Source of the DNA: Stagnimonas aquatica
GTDB lineage: Bacteria > Pseudomonadota > Gammaproteobacteria > Nevskiales > Nevskiaceae
DNA: 64,000 nucleotides
Direction of reading: 5' to 3'
Assembly (NCBI RefSeq): GCF_003730135.1
Contig: NZ_RJVO01000003.1
Location: forward strand, 434,001 to 498,000
Within the stretch, counting starts at the first letter, position 1, and each line of letters opens with the position of its first letter. Below are positions 1 through 7,717 of this stretch, in pieces. The notes beneath the pieces were generated by a model. It made no database searches and had not been told where the DNA came from. It was given only the letters and a program-made list of their open reading frames with translations. Both the position numbers and the translations under genes were made by a program.

Positions 1-2536
1 TGCCGCCGCAGGTATCGACCACTGCGCCGTTGGGGTGGTAGAAGGCGTCCTTCTGCTGGCGGCTGGCGGCGGTGGAGCGGGGGTATTCGTGCGGATCGGC
101 GCCGTAACCCAGTTCCGGTCGTGGCGGCGTATTGGTCACCGGCGGCGGCGCGACGCCGGAGAGCTTCTCGCCGCTGTCGTCGGCGTCGTTGCGCGGCGTG
201 CCGTCGGCGCGCAGGGTGGGGCCGGAGTCCCAGACCACCAGCGCGTTGCCGACATGCGGATTGCTCAGGCAGGGGATTGCGTAATAGGGCTCGTCGTCCG
301 GGTGCCGGCGATTGAGATCGAGCGGATCCAGGCCGATGGCGGCATTCACCAGGTCATAGACCCCGCGACCGCGCTGCGGACTGCTCCCGCGTGCCACCGC
401 CGGGCAGTGCACCCCGGCACCGATGGTGCGCGCCATCACTTCCGCCGTGGTCATGGTCACCTGGTGGTCGCCGAAGGCCGGGTGCAGCAGCACGCGCTTG
501 GGGCTGGCGCCGGGCAGGTTCTTGCCCGCTGCCAGGCTCCAGGCATAGCCGTTGTTCTCGGCGCGGTCCCAGAGCATCTGGATCAGCGACAGCACGAACT
601 GCTGGTCCAGGCTGGCCTGGTAACTCGCGTAGAAGAACGTGGCGTAGAGGTCGAAATCGACGCTGCGCGACAGCAGGGTCGAGTAGTTCATGCCCGGCAC
701 GCCGAGCACGCCGGCCTTGATGTCGGGACTCACCGCCATCAGGGCGCCGCCGATGATGCCGCCCTGGGAATTGCCGTCGTAGTAAAGCTCGGTGCGGTCG
801 AGCAGGCACTGATCGCCAACCTTGAAGGCGTCGAGTTTGCAGAAGCCGTCCGGGTGCATCACCGCCCGGCCCAGATAGGTGAAGTTGATCAGGCTCTGCT
901 GCACGCGGTCGGTGAGCGTGGTGAAGTTGCTCATGTCGATCAGCAGCGTCAGCACGTTCAGCACGTCGCCCAGCGGCGGGTCGTAGTAGACCGTGTCGAA
1001 GGGCTTGGTCGGGTCGAAGTTGTGGCTGGCCATGCCGATCCAGTCGGTGGCGCAGTAGATCATCCCGACCTCCTGGATGATCGCGCCGACCTGCCCGCTG
1101 CCCTCGCTCTGCGAGCCCAGCAGGCCGTGGCCGTACAGCGCCGGCCGCTGCGGATTGCCCTTGGTGGCGGTGGCCGGATCCTGGGCGCCGTCGAAGGCCC
1201 GGCGCGGGATGCGGCAGAGGAAGTCGAAGGTCTGCGTGCCCTTGATCGGATTGCGGTCGGGCAGGCCGTCGCCGTAGAGGCCGTCGGTGCTGGGCGTGTA
1301 ATAGAAGCGCGAGCCGGCCGGGCCGTTGGGAATATTCAGATAGCTCGGCACGGTGATGACGCCGCGCACCTCGCGGGCGATGTTTTCGTCGCCGACGCGG
1401 TCACTGACGGTGATGTTGGAGATAGTCGGCGCCTCGCCCTGGACGATGCCGTCGGCCGGGGTGTTGTCGCCCAGCGCGGCCAGGGCGTCGTCGCGGATGT
1501 GCAGCACTCGCTCGGTCAGGTTGCGCTCGCTGGCGACGGTGAAATCCCAGGTGAGGAACAGCTCGCCGCGCGGGATGCCGGCCTTGCCCAGGCTGGTGAA
1601 CAGATCCTCGAAGTGCGCGCGCCGGCCTTCCACCATCGGCAGGCTGCTGCTGTGGTTGTCGCGGTAGATGCGGAACGCCGCCGGGGCCTCGATGGCCTTG
1701 CCATCCGTGTCCTTGAGGTTGCGCAGCACCACGATGTAGCGGTGGCCCGGCGTGAAGTTCTTCGCCGGGCGGATGATCAGCGCCGGGCCGGGGTCCACCA
1801 GCGGGTTACTGATCGCCGGCAACTGGCCGCAGTAGCCGCGCAGGGTGTTGGCCAGGGTTTCGACGCTGTCCACACCCGGCAGGCCGACTTCACCCAGCAG
1901 ATTGCCCAGGGTGGCGACGATCCCGAGAGTGTCGCAGCCCTCGAACTTGGTGATGTTGGCATCCATCTCCGCCCAGATCAGCTGGCGCTCGCCGGTGTCG
2001 GCGTCGATCACCTCGATTGGCGCATCGTGCGCGTAGCTCTTGGCGATGTCGGTCAGCGGCACCGCGCCGGTCTTGGCGAGGTCCAGGCCGGGGATGCGCA
2101 CCAGAATCGCCTGGCCCGGCGAGAAGCCGTCATTGCGGTTCCAGTCGCTGGGGTCTAGCGGTTTTCCCAGCACATTGCTGGGCATCGACAAAGGGTTGAG
2201 GTTGATGCGCAGGCCGGTGTCGGTACTGCTGTCCGCGGTGGTGAACCAGTTGTTCGGCCAGGGGAACATGCAGTACTCGCGATTGAGGAAATCGCAGCGG
2301 TCGAAGCTCAGCAGGTCTTGCAGCACGCTGCTGTCCAGGCTCGCGGCCGGTGGCGGCGGGCTGTTGTCGACCGGGGCCGGCGGCGCCGGAATGCCCGGAT
2401 CTCCACCACCGCCGCCCGGCACGCCACCGCCCGAGGGCTTGCTGCTTTCACCGCAGGCGGCGAGGGCGAGCGCCGCAGCCAGGGCCACGGCCAGGACGCC
2501 GGCGACCCGCGCCGGGTGTAGACGGAACTGCGACAT
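1..2536 (-). CDS. Lipoprotein alpha/beta-hydrolase-like protein (C-terminus off window)
   Basis: The reading frame stays open to the left edge, giving at least 845 residues. It begins with a hydrophobic signal sequence ending in a lipobox (LAAC), then a Gly/Pro-rich linker (about residues 27-65), so an outer-membrane or periplasmic lipoprotein is likely. A serine-hydrolase nucleophile elbow (GNSQGG) lies around residue 590, and a later GDHQ motif could supply the acid/His pair. The middle part (about 95-330) resembles the long N-terminal domains of bacterial 'virulence-factor lipase' type hydrolases. The start at 2536 is set by a strong GGAGGAG ribosome site 6-7 nt upstream. Substrate is unknown; a secreted esterase or lipase is my inference. 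Confidence 0.72.
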   Translation of the reverse strand, partial: MSQFRLHPARVAGVLAVALAAALALAACGESSKPSGGGVPGGGGGDPGIPAPPAPVDNSPPPPAASLDSSVLQDLLSFDRCDFLNREYCMFPWPNNWFTTADSSTDTGLRINLNPLSMPSNVLGKPLDPSDWNRNDGFSPGQAILVRIPGLDLAKTGAVPLTDIAKSYAHDAPIEVIDADTGERQLIWAEMDANITKFEGCDTLGIVATLGNLLGEVGLPGVDSVETLANTLRGYCGQLPAISNPLVDPGPALIIRPAKNFTPGHRYIVVLRNLKDTDGKAIEAPAAFRIYRDNHSSSLPMVEGRRAHFEDLFTSLGKAGIPRGELFLTWDFTVASERNLTERVLHIRDDALAALGDNTPADGIVQGEAPTISNITVSDRVGDENIAREVRGVITVPSYLNIPNGPAGSRFYYTPSTDGLYGDGLPDRNPIKGTQTFDFLCRIPRRAFDGAQDPATATKGNPQRPALYGHGLLGSQSEGSGQVGAIIQEVGMIYCATDWIGMASHNFDPTKPFDTVYYDPPLGDVLNVLTLLIDMSNFTTLTDRVQQSLINFTYLGRAVMHPDGFCKLDAFKVGDQCLLDRTELYYDGNSQGGIIGGALMAVSPDIKAGVLGVPGMNYSTLLSRSVDFDLYATFFYASYQASLDQQFVLSLIQMLWDRAENNGYAWSLAAGKNLPGASPKRVLLHPAFGDHQVTMTTAEVMARTIGAGVHCPAVARGSSPQRGRGVYDLVNAAIGLDPLDLNRRHPDDEPYYAIPCLSNPHVGNALVVWDSGPTLRADGTPRNDADDSGEKLSGVAPPPVTNTPPRPELGYGADPHEYPRSTAASRQQKDAFYHPNGAVVDTCGG

Positions 2537-2641
2537 GACCACTCCTCCGAATGGTTGAGGCCCTCGTCGTTGCGAAGGCCTTCGATGACTGATGGTGAGC
2601 TTCGCGAGCGCGGCGGCGGCGAAGAGGTTCCTGCGATTAAC

Positions 2642-2655
2642 TTACAAGTTTGTAA
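2642..2655. promoter_or_regulatory. Perfect 14-bp palindrome, candidate operator
   Basis: TTACAA-GT-TTGTAA is a perfect inverted repeat in an AT-rich pocket about 110 bp upstream of the lipoprotein hydrolase start. A second inverted repeat, AGCTAG-5 nt-CTAGCT, lies next to it at 2671-2687. Size and symmetry fit a dimeric repressor such as a TetR-family protein. The regulator is not identified. Confidence 0.4.
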
Positions 2656-2712
2656 TATGAATAACTTTGCAGCTAGCGAGCCTAGCTCGTCAAGGCGGCT
2701 GAGCGCCACACT

Positions 2713-2746
2713 GCGCCAGCGGGTGGCAATCAGCTCCCGCTGGCGC
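2713..2746. repeat. 11-bp inverted repeat at the 3' end of the Smr gene
   Basis: GCGCCAGCGGG (2713-2723) pairs perfectly with 2736-2746 across a 12-nt loop and includes the stop codon of the Smr-domain gene. It could act as a 3' mRNA hairpin. No T-tract follows, so I do not call it an intrinsic terminator. Confidence 0.4.
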
Positions 2747-3272
2747 GCAGCAGCACATACACCGCGCCGGTGCCGCCGTCGCAGGCGCGGGCCGAGCAGA
2801 AGGCCAGTACATCCCGGCGCTTGCGCAGCCAGCCGTCCAGGTAGCGCTTGATCACCGGACCGCTGTTGGGCGAGCCGTTGCCCTTGCCGTGGACGATGCG
2901 CACGCAGCGGTAGGCCTGCGACTGGCAGTGCGCCAGAAACAGCGCCACCTCGCTGCGGGCGCCGTCGCGGTTGAGTCCGTGCAGGTCGAGTTCCGACTGG
3001 ATGCGGTACTGCCCGCGCCGCAGCTTGCGCCAGACGCTGTCCTGGATGCCGGGCGCCCGGTAGGTCAGGGTATCGCCGCTCTCGAAATCCTCCGGGTGCA
3101 AGGGGTCTTGCAGCAGCTCGACCAGCACCGCGCTGTCGTCCAGCTCCTGCTGGCGCGGACGCGGCGGTGGCAAGGGTTTCAGGGCTGGCGGCAGTCGATC
3201 CGAAGGGGGCAGACGGACCAGCCCGGGCAGGGCCGATAGCAGATCAACGGAGCTGTCATCGTCGGGCGTCAT
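2730..3272 (-). CDS. Smr-domain protein (YdaL/SmrA type)
   Basis: About 180 aa. The N-terminal half is variable and Pro-rich. The C-terminal ~85 residues form an Smr domain with the hallmark DLHGL motif followed by VRIVHGKG, VIKRYLDGWL and a closing TGAVYVLLR strand. Stand-alone Smr proteins of this size are nicking endonuclease-like or RNA-binding proteins; the physiological role here is unknown. I chose ATG at 3272 because the domain and the preceding conserved-looking segment fit within it, and longer frames would run into surE. Transcription is divergent from surE. Confidence 0.8.
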   Translation of the reverse strand: MTPDDDSSVDLLSALPGLVRLPPSDRLPPALKPLPPPRPRQQELDDSAVLVELLQDPLHPEDFESGDTLTYRAPGIQDSVWRKLRRGQYRIQSELDLHGLNRDGARSEVALFLAHCQSQAYRCVRIVHGKGNGSPNSGPVIKRYLDGWLRKRRDVLAFCSARACDGGTGAVYVLLRASGS

Positions 3273-3300
3273 GGTCGGCGCTCGCTGCGAGGGGTGGCGA

Positions 3301-3356
3301 TACAATACCGCCTTCCCACAAACCCTTAGTGAACGTCCGCAGCCGATACGCTGCGG
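3301..3356 (+). promoter_or_regulatory. Candidate surE promoter -10 and 5' hairpin
   Basis: TACAAT at 3301-3306 is a good -10 element, with no clear -35. A 7-bp hairpin (CCGCAGC 3337-3343 / GCTGCGG 3350-3356) sits 7 nt before the surE start codon, where it could affect ribosome access. By-eye call only. Confidence 0.35.
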
Positions 3357-3363
3357 CGGGCCG

Positions 3364-4119
3364 ATGAAAATTCTTGTTTCCAACGACGACGGTTGCACCG
3401 CCCTCGGACTGCGGGTGCTGGCGGCCAGGCTGGCCGAGCAGCACGCCGTGCAGGTGGTGGCGCCGGACCGCAACCGCAGCGGCGCTTCCAACTCCCTGAC
3501 CATCCTCCAGCCCCTGCGCCCGCACCGGCACGACCACGGCGAGATTCCCGGCTGGTGCGTCGATGGCACGCCCACCGATTGCGTGCACCTGGCGCTCACC
3601 GGCCTGCTGGAGGAGACGCCGGACATGGTGGTGTCCGGGATCAATGCCGGCGCCAACCTCGGCGACGACACTCTCTACTCGGGCACCGTCGCCGCCGCCA
3701 TGGAAGGCCGACGGCTCGCTACAGCGGCGATTGCGGTGTCCTGCGTCGCCCACGCACCGCAGCACTACGGCACCGCCGCGCGGGTGACGGCAGAGCTGAT
3801 CGAGCGCCTGCAGCGGGTCCCGCTGCCGCGCGACACCATCCTCAACGTCAATGTGCCGGACATCCCCTACGAGGACATCCAGGGCATCGAGGTCACCCGT
3901 CTGGGACATCGCTACACCGCCGAGTCGGCCGTGAAGAGCGCCGACCCGCGTGGCCGGCCGATCTGGTGGGTTGGCGCCGCCGGGCCGGAGGAAGACTGCG
4001 GGCCGGGCACCGATTTCCACGCCGTCAACAACCGCAAGGTCTCGATCACCCCGCTGCTGGTGGACCTCACCAAGCACAGCGCCTTGGACAGCCTGCGCGG
4101 CTGGCTCGCGGCCGAATGA
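3364..4119 (+). CDS. surE: 5'/3'-nucleotidase SurE
   Basis: 251 aa, the usual SurE length. The N-terminus carries the metal-binding SNDDG motif, followed by VAPDRNRSGASN, the GTPTDCV segment and SGINAGANLGDDTLYSGTV, all signature blocks of the family. SurE is a divalent-metal-dependent phosphatase that removes phosphate from nucleoside 5'- and 3'-monophosphates and short polyphosphate in the cytoplasm, a survival function in stationary phase. The start at 3364 gives the canonical MKILVSNDDG opening. It is followed after 16 nt by pcm, as in most gammaproteobacteria. Confidence 0.96.
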   Translation: MKILVSNDDGCTALGLRVLAARLAEQHAVQVVAPDRNRSGASNSLTILQPLRPHRHDHGEIPGWCVDGTPTDCVHLALTGLLEETPDMVVSGINAGANLGDDTLYSGTVAAAMEGRRLATAAIAVSCVAHAPQHYGTAARVTAELIERLQRVPLPRDTILNVNVPDIPYEDIQGIEVTRLGHRYTAESAVKSADPRGRPIWWVGAAGPEEDCGPGTDFHAVNNRKVSITPLLVDLTKHSALDSLRGWLAAE

Positions 4120-4135
4120 GCCGGGGCGAGTGCTG

Positions 4136-4819
4136 ATGCGCGAGAGTCACAGCCACGCCCAGGGCCGCGGGCTGACCTCGCCCGGCAGCCGCGCCAAGCT
4201 GGTCGAGGAGCTGCGCAGCCTCGGCGTCAAGGACGAGCGGGTGCTGACCGCCATCGCCAAGGTGCCTCGCCACGAGTTTGTCGATCCGGCGTTTCAGGCC
4301 CAGGCCTACAAGGCCGATCTGACCCTGCCCATCGGCCATGCGCAGACGCTGTCGCAGGCGCGGGTGGTGGCGGTGATGACCGAGGCCCTGCTGGCCGGCA
4401 AGCCGAGCGGCAAGTTCGGCCGGGTGCTGGAGATCGGTACCGGCTCCGGCTACCAGACTGCGGTGCTGGCCGGACTCTGCGACACCGTGTTCACCGTCGA
4501 GCGGATCAAGGCCCTGAGCGAGACCGCGCGGCGGCGGCTGGCCGCCATGGGCATCAAGAACGTGCACTTCGGCTACGCCGACGGCACCGATGGCTGGACC
4601 AGCTTCGCGCCCTATGACGGCATCCTGGTCACTGCCGGCGCCGAGGCGCTGTCGCCAGCCCTGGTCGAGCAGCTGGCGCCGGGTGGCCGGCTGGTGGTGC
4701 CGGTGGGGCCCTCCGGGCGGCAGCTGCTCAAGCTGATCAGCCGCGACGCCGCCGGCAAGACCCAGGTGCAGGACGTCGCCACCGTCAGTTTCGTTCCCTT
4801 GTTGCCCGGTAAACAGTGA
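4136..4819 (+). CDS. pcm: Protein-L-isoaspartate O-methyltransferase
   Basis: 227 aa. Repairs isoaspartyl residues in aged proteins using S-adenosylmethionine. Visible family motifs are VPRHEFVD near residue 45, TLPIGHAQTLSQ, the SAM-binding EIGTGSGYQTAVLA (about residue 100) and the C-terminal LAPGGRLVVPVG. The start at 4136 follows a GGGGCGAG ribosome site just after the surE stop. Its stop overlaps the next start (TGATG), so pcm and the DedA gene are translationally coupled. Confidence 0.95.
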   Translation: MRESHSHAQGRGLTSPGSRAKLVEELRSLGVKDERVLTAIAKVPRHEFVDPAFQAQAYKADLTLPIGHAQTLSQARVVAVMTEALLAGKPSGKFGRVLEIGTGSGYQTAVLAGLCDTVFTVERIKALSETARRRLAAMGIKNVHFGYADGTDGWTSFAPYDGILVTAGAEALSPALVEQLAPGGRLVVPVGPSGRQLLKLISRDAAGKTQVQDVATVSFVPLLPGKQ

Positions 4820-5415
4820 TGAGCGGTTTCGTCGAGTGGGTGCAGTCGGTGGTCCAGCATCTGGGCTACACCGAGATTTTCTTCCTGATGGCGCTGGAGT
4901 CCAGCCTGTTTCCGGTGCCCTCGGAGCTGGTGATGATCCCCGCCGGCTTCCGCGCCGCGCAGGGCGATCTCAATCCCTGGCTGGCGACCCTGACCGGCGG
5001 CTTGGGCTCCTTGCTGGGTGCATCGGCCAACTATCTGCTCGGTCGCTATGTCGGCCGCGCCTTCCTGTTGCGCTACGGCAAGTGGTTCCTGATCAACGAG
5101 GCCAAATACCACGAGGCCGAGGCGCTGTTTCTGAAGAACGCCAAGCTGGCCACCTTCGTCGGCCGCTTCATCCCCGTGATCCGTCATCTGATCTCGTTGC
5201 CGGCGGGCGTCTTCGGCATGGCGCTGCTGCCGTTCGCGCTGCTGACCACCCTGGGCGCAACCCTGTGGTGTGGCGTGCTGGTGCTGCTTGGCTACTACCT
5301 GGGTGAGCCCACCATCCGCCTGGTCGCCGAATACAGCCATCTGTTCGGCTACGCCGCAGTGGCGCTGACGGCGCTGTTCGGTCTGTGGTTCCTGCTGCGT
5401 CGCCCGCGCCGTTGA
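4819..5415 (+). CDS. DedA-family membrane protein
   Basis: 198 aa, several membrane segments. The DedA/SNARE-associated Golgi signature is clear: ESSLFPVPSELVM near the N-terminus (re-entrant loop) and the FVGRFIPVIRHLISLPAG motif around residue 115, with conserved Arg and Pro. Members act as proton-dependent undecaprenyl-phosphate or phospholipid flippases or scramblases. The ATG at 4819 overlaps the pcm TGA; a GTG three bases earlier is possible. A DedA-like gene between pcm and nlpD also occurs in pseudomonads, so the position is conserved. Confidence 0.88.
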   Translation: MSGFVEWVQSVVQHLGYTEIFFLMALESSLFPVPSELVMIPAGFRAAQGDLNPWLATLTGGLGSLLGASANYLLGRYVGRAFLLRYGKWFLINEAKYHEAEALFLKNAKLATFVGRFIPVIRHLISLPAGVFGMALLPFALLTTLGATLWCGVLVLLGYYLGEPTIRLVAEYSHLFGYAAVALTALFGLWFLLRRPRR

Positions 5416-5432
5416 ACCTGGAGATTGCCGCC

Positions 5433-6281
5433 ATGCCCTCGTCGCGTCTGCTGCTGACTCTCGCGCCTGCCCTGGTACTCACGGCCTGCGGCTACGGCTG
5501 GCAGGAAGAGCCCCGCATCTATCCACCCTCGGCCGCCAACGCCGCGCGCGGTTCGGTGATCGCTGGCGGTGGTGCGGCGGCTGGCGAGTATCTGGTGCAG
5601 CCGGGCGACACGCTCTACGCCATCGGCTTCAAGAACCAGCTGGACTGGAAGGACCTCGCCAGCTGGAACGGCGTGACCGCGCCGGACTACCTGATCCGTA
5701 GCGGCCAGGTGCTGCGACTGTCGCCGCCGGCCACGGCGGTGGGCAGCGAAGTGGTCCAGACCCGGCCGCTGACGCCGACCGCGACACCCTTGCCGCCACG
5801 GCCGACCGACTCGGCGCCGGTCCCGGTGCCGGTGGGCCCCGCCACGCCGGTGATCGCTTCCCCCAGCACGCCGCCGGTGGTGCTGCCGGCCACGCCGCCA
5901 GTCGCCAATGCGGCGTTCCGCTGGGCCTGGCCCACCGAGGGCACGCTGCTGCGCGGCTACAACCTCGCGCTCGGGGCCAAGGGCATCGACATCGCTGGCA
6001 CGCTCGGCCAGCCGGTCACCGCCAGCGCCGCCGGCAAGGTCGTCTACAGTGGCAGCGCGCTCAAGGGCTACGGCGAGCTGGTCATCGTCAAGCACGACGA
6101 CAGCTATCTCTCCGCTTACGGATACAACCAGCGCCGCCTGGTCAAGGAAGGCGACGAGGTGCGCGCCGGCCAGACCATCGCCGAACTGGGCCTGGGGCCG
6201 GAGCAGAAGCCGGCCCTGCATTTCGAGATCCGCGAGCACGGAAAGCCGGTGGACCCGCTGAAGTTCCTGCCACCGCGATGA
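5433..6281 (+). CDS. nlpD: NlpD-type LysM/M23 lipoprotein, amidase activator
   Basis: 282 aa lipoprotein. Signal peptide with lipobox LTAC near residue 20; a LysM domain (about 52-98, EYLVQPGDTLYAIG); a Pro/Thr-rich linker (about 100-165); then an M23/LytM domain (about 170-282). The M23 metal ligands are not intact: GIDIAG lacks the first His and the SAYGYN segment replaces the usual SAYAHN. This matches non-catalytic NlpD/EnvC regulators that switch on N-acetylmuramoyl-L-alanine amidases during septum splitting. rpoS, normally next, is absent. Confidence 0.9.
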   Translation: MPSSRLLLTLAPALVLTACGYGWQEEPRIYPPSAANAARGSVIAGGGAAAGEYLVQPGDTLYAIGFKNQLDWKDLASWNGVTAPDYLIRSGQVLRLSPPATAVGSEVVQTRPLTPTATPLPPRPTDSAPVPVPVGPATPVIASPSTPPVVLPATPPVANAAFRWAWPTEGTLLRGYNLALGAKGIDIAGTLGQPVTASAAGKVVYSGSALKGYGELVIVKHDDSYLSAYGYNQRRLVKEGDEVRAGQTIAELGLGPEQKPALHFEIREHGKPVDPLKFLPPR

Positions 6282-6341
6282 CGGCAGTCTCAGACTGGGC
6301 TTTTTGTTGCAGCGCGTAGCGACTGAGAGTCTAATTGCGCG

Positions 6342-6359
6342 CCGCCGCGTCAGCGGCGG
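6342..6359. repeat. GC-rich hairpin between nlpD and alaC
   Basis: CCGCCGC (6342-6348) pairs with GCGGCGG (6353-6359) around a GTCA tetraloop. It lies about 60 nt before alaC in a 138-nt gap. There is no T-tract. A weaker imperfect repeat followed by a short T-run (6284-6306) right after nlpD may end that operon. Confidence 0.35.
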
Positions 6360-6419
6360 TCGCCGCTCCGGCGGCATTGCCGACCACCTCCACGAGGACA
6401 GACCCCTGTTGCGTTCACG

Positions 6420-7646
6420 ATGAACACCAATTTCCCGCGCATCCAGCGCTTGCCGCCCTACGTCTTCAACATCGTCGGTGATATGAAGAAGGCGGCCCGA
6501 GCTCGCGGGGACGACGTCATCGATTTCAGCATGGGCAACCCGGACCAGCCGACGCCCAAACACATCGTCGACAAGCTGGTGGAGGCCTCGGTGCGCGGCA
6601 CCGAGAGTGACTACGTCAAGCCGGAGGTCCACGACGAGGACGGCACCCATACCCATCGCTACTCGGTGTCCAAGGGCATCCCGCGTCTGCGCCGGGCGAT
6701 GGCCAAGTGGTACCAGACCCGTTACGAGGTCGAGCTGAACCCGGAGACCGAGGTGATCGCCACCATCGGCTCCAAGGAAGGCCTGGCGCACCTCGCCTTC
6801 GCCACCCTGGCTCCCGGCGACGTGGTGCTCTGCCCGAATCCGGCCTATCCGATCCACCCCTACGGCGTGGTGCTGGCCGGTGCCGACGTGCGGCACGTGA
6901 AGATGACCCCGGATGTCGACTTCTTCGAGGAACTGGTCAAGGCGATCAAGGATTGCTGGCCGAAGCCGAAGATGCTGATCCTCAACTTCCCGGGCAATCC
7001 GACCACGCAGTGCGTGGAGCTGGATTTCTTCGAGAAGGCGGTGGCGATCTGCAAGGAACACGAGATGTGGCTGATCCACGATCTCGCCTATGCCGATATC
7101 GTCTTCGACGGCTACAAGGCGCCCAGCGTGATGCAGGTGCCGGGCGCCAAGGACGTGGCGGTGGAGTTCTTCACGCTGTCGAAGAGCTACAACATGCCCG
7201 GCTGGCGCGTCGGCTTCATGGTTGGCAACCCGACCCTGGTCGCCGCCCTGGCGCGGATCAAGAGCTACCTCGACTACGGCATGTTCACGCCGATCCAGGT
7301 TGCCGCGATCGCCGCGCTGGAAGGACCGCAGGACTGCGTCGCCGAAATCTGCGAGATGTACCGCGTCCGCCGCGACGTGCTCTGCGAGGGGCTCAACGCC
7401 GCCGGCTGGAAGGTCGAGAAGCCGAAGGCGACCATGTTCGTCTGGGCGGAGATTCCGGAGAAGTTCAAGGCCCTGGGTTCCATCGAGTTCTCCAAGCTGC
7501 TGCTGGAGAAGGCGCATGTCGCGGTCAGCCCCGGCATCGGTTTTGGTCACGAGGGCGACACCCATGTGCGCTTTGCCCTGATCGAGAACGAGCACCGGAC
7601 CCGTCAGGCCATCCGCAGCATCAAGAAATTCCTCCGAGAGGCCTAA
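6420..7646 (+). CDS. alaC: Glutamate-pyruvate aminotransferase AlaC
   Basis: 408 aa, class I/II PLP aminotransferase making alanine from pyruvate and glutamate. The AlaC/YfdZ type is shown by [25 protein letters not shown], the [11 protein letters not shown] segment, [22 protein letters not shown] and the PLP-lysine motif [10 protein letters not shown] (about residue 255). Compared with the E. coli protein there is an extra acidic stretch of about 16 residues (around 63-79, between ASVRG and HRYSVSKG). hom follows 71 nt downstream. Confidence 0.92.
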   Translation: MNTNFPRIQRLPPYVFNIVGDMKKAARARGDDVIDFSMGNPDQPTPKHIVDKLVEASVRGTESDYVKPEVHDEDGTHTHRYSVSKGIPRLRRAMAKWYQTRYEVELNPETEVIATIGSKEGLAHLAFATLAPGDVVLCPNPAYPIHPYGVVLAGADVRHVKMTPDVDFFEELVKAIKDCWPKPKMLILNFPGNPTTQCVELDFFEKAVAICKEHEMWLIHDLAYADIVFDGYKAPSVMQVPGAKDVAVEFFTLSKSYNMPGWRVGFMVGNPTLVAALARIKSYLDYGMFTPIQVAAIAALEGPQDCVAEICEMYRVRRDVLCEGLNAAGWKVEKPKATMFVWAEIPEKFKALGSIEFSKLLLEKAHVAVSPGIGFGHEGDTHVRFALIENEHRTRQAIRSIKKFLREA

Positions 7647-7659
7647 GGCCGGTGGTGCC

Positions 7660-7686
7660 GCCGGGCTCGCTCCGCGACAGCCCGGC
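7660..7686. repeat. Hairpin between alaC and hom
   Basis: GCCGGGCT (7660-7667) pairs with AGCCCGGC (7679-7686) across an 11-nt loop, inside the 71-nt alaC-hom gap. No T-run follows. It may be an mRNA-stabilising or processing hairpin. Confidence 0.35.
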
Positions 7687-7717
7687 GTCTCCTGAGTCCG
7701 CAAGCGAGAACAAGGTA

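Noticed and set aside
35..2158. 707-aa open frame on the plus strand
   Set aside because: It is antisense to the lipoprotein hydrolase, lacks a ribosome site and has repetitive low-complexity composition. It arises from high GC and codon bias.
6284..6306. Terminator after nlpD
   Set aside because: Stem CAGT/ACTG is only about four base pairs before a short T-run; too weak to annotate as a separate terminator.
5349..7703. 784-aa minus-strand frame across dedA, nlpD and alaC
   Set aside because: It crosses three well-supported genes on the other strand; no domain recognised. GC-bias shadow.
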